Assembly: GCF_902168175.1 (NCBI RefSeq)
Contig: NZ_CABHOU010000103.1
Span: 64,545 to 128,544 of the forward strand
Direction: 5' to 3'
DNA length: 64,000 nucleotides
DNA from: an uncultured Chitinophaga sp.
GTDB taxonomy: Bacteria > Bacteroidota > Bacteroidia > Chitinophagales > Chitinophagaceae
Below, piece after piece: positions 63,147-64,000 of the stretch. Each line of letters begins with the position of its first letter. The stretch's first letter is position 1. Both the position numbers and the translations under genes were made by a program. The notes under the pieces were generated by a model that saw only the letters and a program-made list of their open reading frames with translations, did not search any database and was not told where the DNA came from.

Positions 63147-63611
63147 ATGCAGAAACAATTTGAAGTAGTAAGAAAACTAAGGACCTGGCTCATTGATTTT
63201 ACCAACGATCTAAGTATCGAAGAATTGAATGAAGTGCCGAAAGGATTTAACAACAACATTGCCTGGAACCTCGCACACCTGGTGAGTACCCAGCAAAACC
63301 TTACCTATCGCTTATCTGGCCAGCCAGCTTTGGCCGACGACGATTTTATTGAACGTTTTAAGCCAGGCACAAAGCCAGAAGGCTTTATCAACCAGGAAGA
63401 AATGGCTGCCATAAAAACGCAGTTGCTCACCCTTATCGATCGTACGGAAGAAGATTACGATAAAGGCCTTTTTGCCAGTTATAAACCTTTTCAGAACCGT
63501 TATGGCATTGAAGTAACGAAGGTGGAAGATGTAATTACGATGATCTGCATGCACGAAGGACTGCATACTGGGTATATAATGGCCCTGAAACGCGCTTTAC
63601 GCAATAAATAG
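63147..63611 (+). CDS. DinB-family protein
   Basis: A 154-residue protein of the DinB/YfiT-like four-helix-bundle superfamily. The metal-binding histidine pattern begins with NNIAWNLAHLVSTQQN (His in helix 2) and ends with HEGLHTGYIMALKRAL (two histidines in the last helix). Members are putative metal-dependent S-transferases or hydrolases acting with low-molecular-weight thiols; the substrate is unknown. The gene ends in a terminator that overlaps its last codons and diverges from the sulfatase gene. Confidence 0.85.
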   Translation: MQKQFEVVRKLRTWLIDFTNDLSIEELNEVPKGFNNNIAWNLAHLVSTQQNLTYRLSGQPALADDDFIERFKPGTKPEGFINQEEMAAIKTQLLTLIDRTEEDYDKGLFASYKPFQNRYGIEVTKVEDVITMICMHEGLHTGYIMALKRALRNK

Positions 63612-63622
63612 CGCTTTTTTTC
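63592..63622 (+). terminator. Terminator overlapping the end of the DinB gene
   Basis: Stem GCGCT/AGCGC (63592-63596, 63610-63614) followed by eight T; the left arm lies inside the last codons. Confidence 0.55.
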
Positions 63623-63668
63623 GTAAATTGATAGATGGGACTATTCCCGCTCATTAAAATTCCATGTT

Positions 63669-64000
63669 ATGAAGTGGCTTCTCCAGGTTAAGGGTAAGCG
63701 CTACAAGGTATGCGCGTTATTTGTGATGATTATGGTATTGGTGCTCCTGAACAACCTGCTGGAGCGTAGGAACGTGTCGGACCTCGATAATTCTGTTGCC
63801 TCTATTTACCACGACCGGTTGCTGCCGGCTACCTATCTTTTTGGCATCTCTAACCATCTGCACCAGGAACGGATGATGCGTTATGATGAAGAAATGCCTG
63901 TGGCCGAAAAACAGCGCCTGCACGCCCAACACGACGCAGCTATCCACAAGCTGATAAAAGAATACGAAACCACACACCTTACATCCGAAGAGGGGAAACA
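63669..64000 (+). CDS. Membrane protein with MCP-type four-helix sensor domain, 5' part only
   Basis: A coding region cut by the right window edge. It starts MKWLLQVKGKRYKVCALFVM with a hydrophobic stretch (residues about 15-30: ALFVMIMVLVLLNN) and continues into a periplasmic helical region (DLDNSVASIYHDRLLPATYL, then HLHQERMMRYDEEMPVAEKQ) that fits the four-helix-bundle sensor domain of methyl-accepting chemotaxis proteins. The C-terminal signalling part is outside the window, so it could equally be a histidine kinase or other receptor with the same sensor. The start was read directly because the frame is open at the edge. Confidence 0.7.
   Translation, partial: MKWLLQVKGKRYKVCALFVMIMVLVLLNNLLERRNVSDLDNSVASIYHDRLLPATYLFGISNHLHQERMMRYDEEMPVAEKQRLHAQHDAAIHKLIKEYETTHLTSEEGK

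Overview
The window looks like a chromosome segment of a Bacteroidota member, most likely Chitinophagaceae (Chitinophaga or a close relative). The signs are a SusC/SusD pair behind a FecI-type sigma factor and FecR anti-sigma factor, several TonB-linked outer-membrane receptors, many short lipoproteins, LytS/LytTR signalling, and promoters of the Bacteroidota type (TTTG, 19-21 bp, TAnnTTTG). The genus is inference from protein style only. No rRNA, tRNA, insertion sequence, prophage or CRISPR array was seen. Base composition looks even, so there is no obvious island.

Layout. 1-1.4 kb: end of a Crp/Fnr regulator and small proteins. 1.5-7.1 kb: secreted GH2 glycosidase, secreted esterase, ThuA-like protein, a VOC protein and a DUF1801 protein. 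7.2-11.9 kb: minus-strand branched-chain amino-acid operon leuC-leuD-LeuA2/citramalate synthase-leuB. 12.2-12.5 kb: a 21-bp minisatellite. 12.7-15.1 kb: siderophore-type TonB receptor. 15.3-18.4 kb: operon of two paralogous lipoproteins and a LytS/LytTR two-component system. 18.5-24.7 kb: outer-membrane barrel protein, acetate/succinate CoA-transferase, a membrane-anchored P-loop ATPase, a PAS-LuxR regulator, a structured gene-free stretch and thioredoxin. 24.9-37.3 kb: ECF sigma, FecR, SusC, SusD, M16 peptidase and a second TonB-dependent receptor, which together look like a peptide-directed uptake locus. 37.4-44.3 kb: GNAT, SulP transporter, lipoproteins and a minus-strand run with a flavin-dependent oxidoreductase. 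44.5-47.2 kb: four-gene operon with an SPFH-SHOCT protein and two zinc-ribbon proteins. 47.5-52.4 kb: GH38 alpha-mannosidase diverging from a secreted Gfo/Idh/MocA oxidoreductase. 52.5-55.9 kb: copper operon (Cys/His-rich peptide, DUF3347 protein, multicopper oxidase with a CopB-like tail). 56-64 kb: Lys/Ala-repeat DUF892 protein with an acidic tail, hydroxyacid dehydrogenase, CbpA/CbpM chaperone pair, an unknown secreted protein with a possible papain-like triad, a sulfatase, a DinB protein and the start of a chemoreceptor-like membrane protein.

Functionally this is a free-living glycan- and protein-degrading bacterium with regulated outer-membrane uptake, secreted hydrolases, copper defence and a possible envelope-stress module. 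The items most worth a second look are the SPFH/zinc-ribbon operon, the polyampholytic DUF892 fusion, the lipoprotein pair transcribed with its own two-component system, the membrane-anchored ATPase, and the direct repeats upstream of the copper operon.
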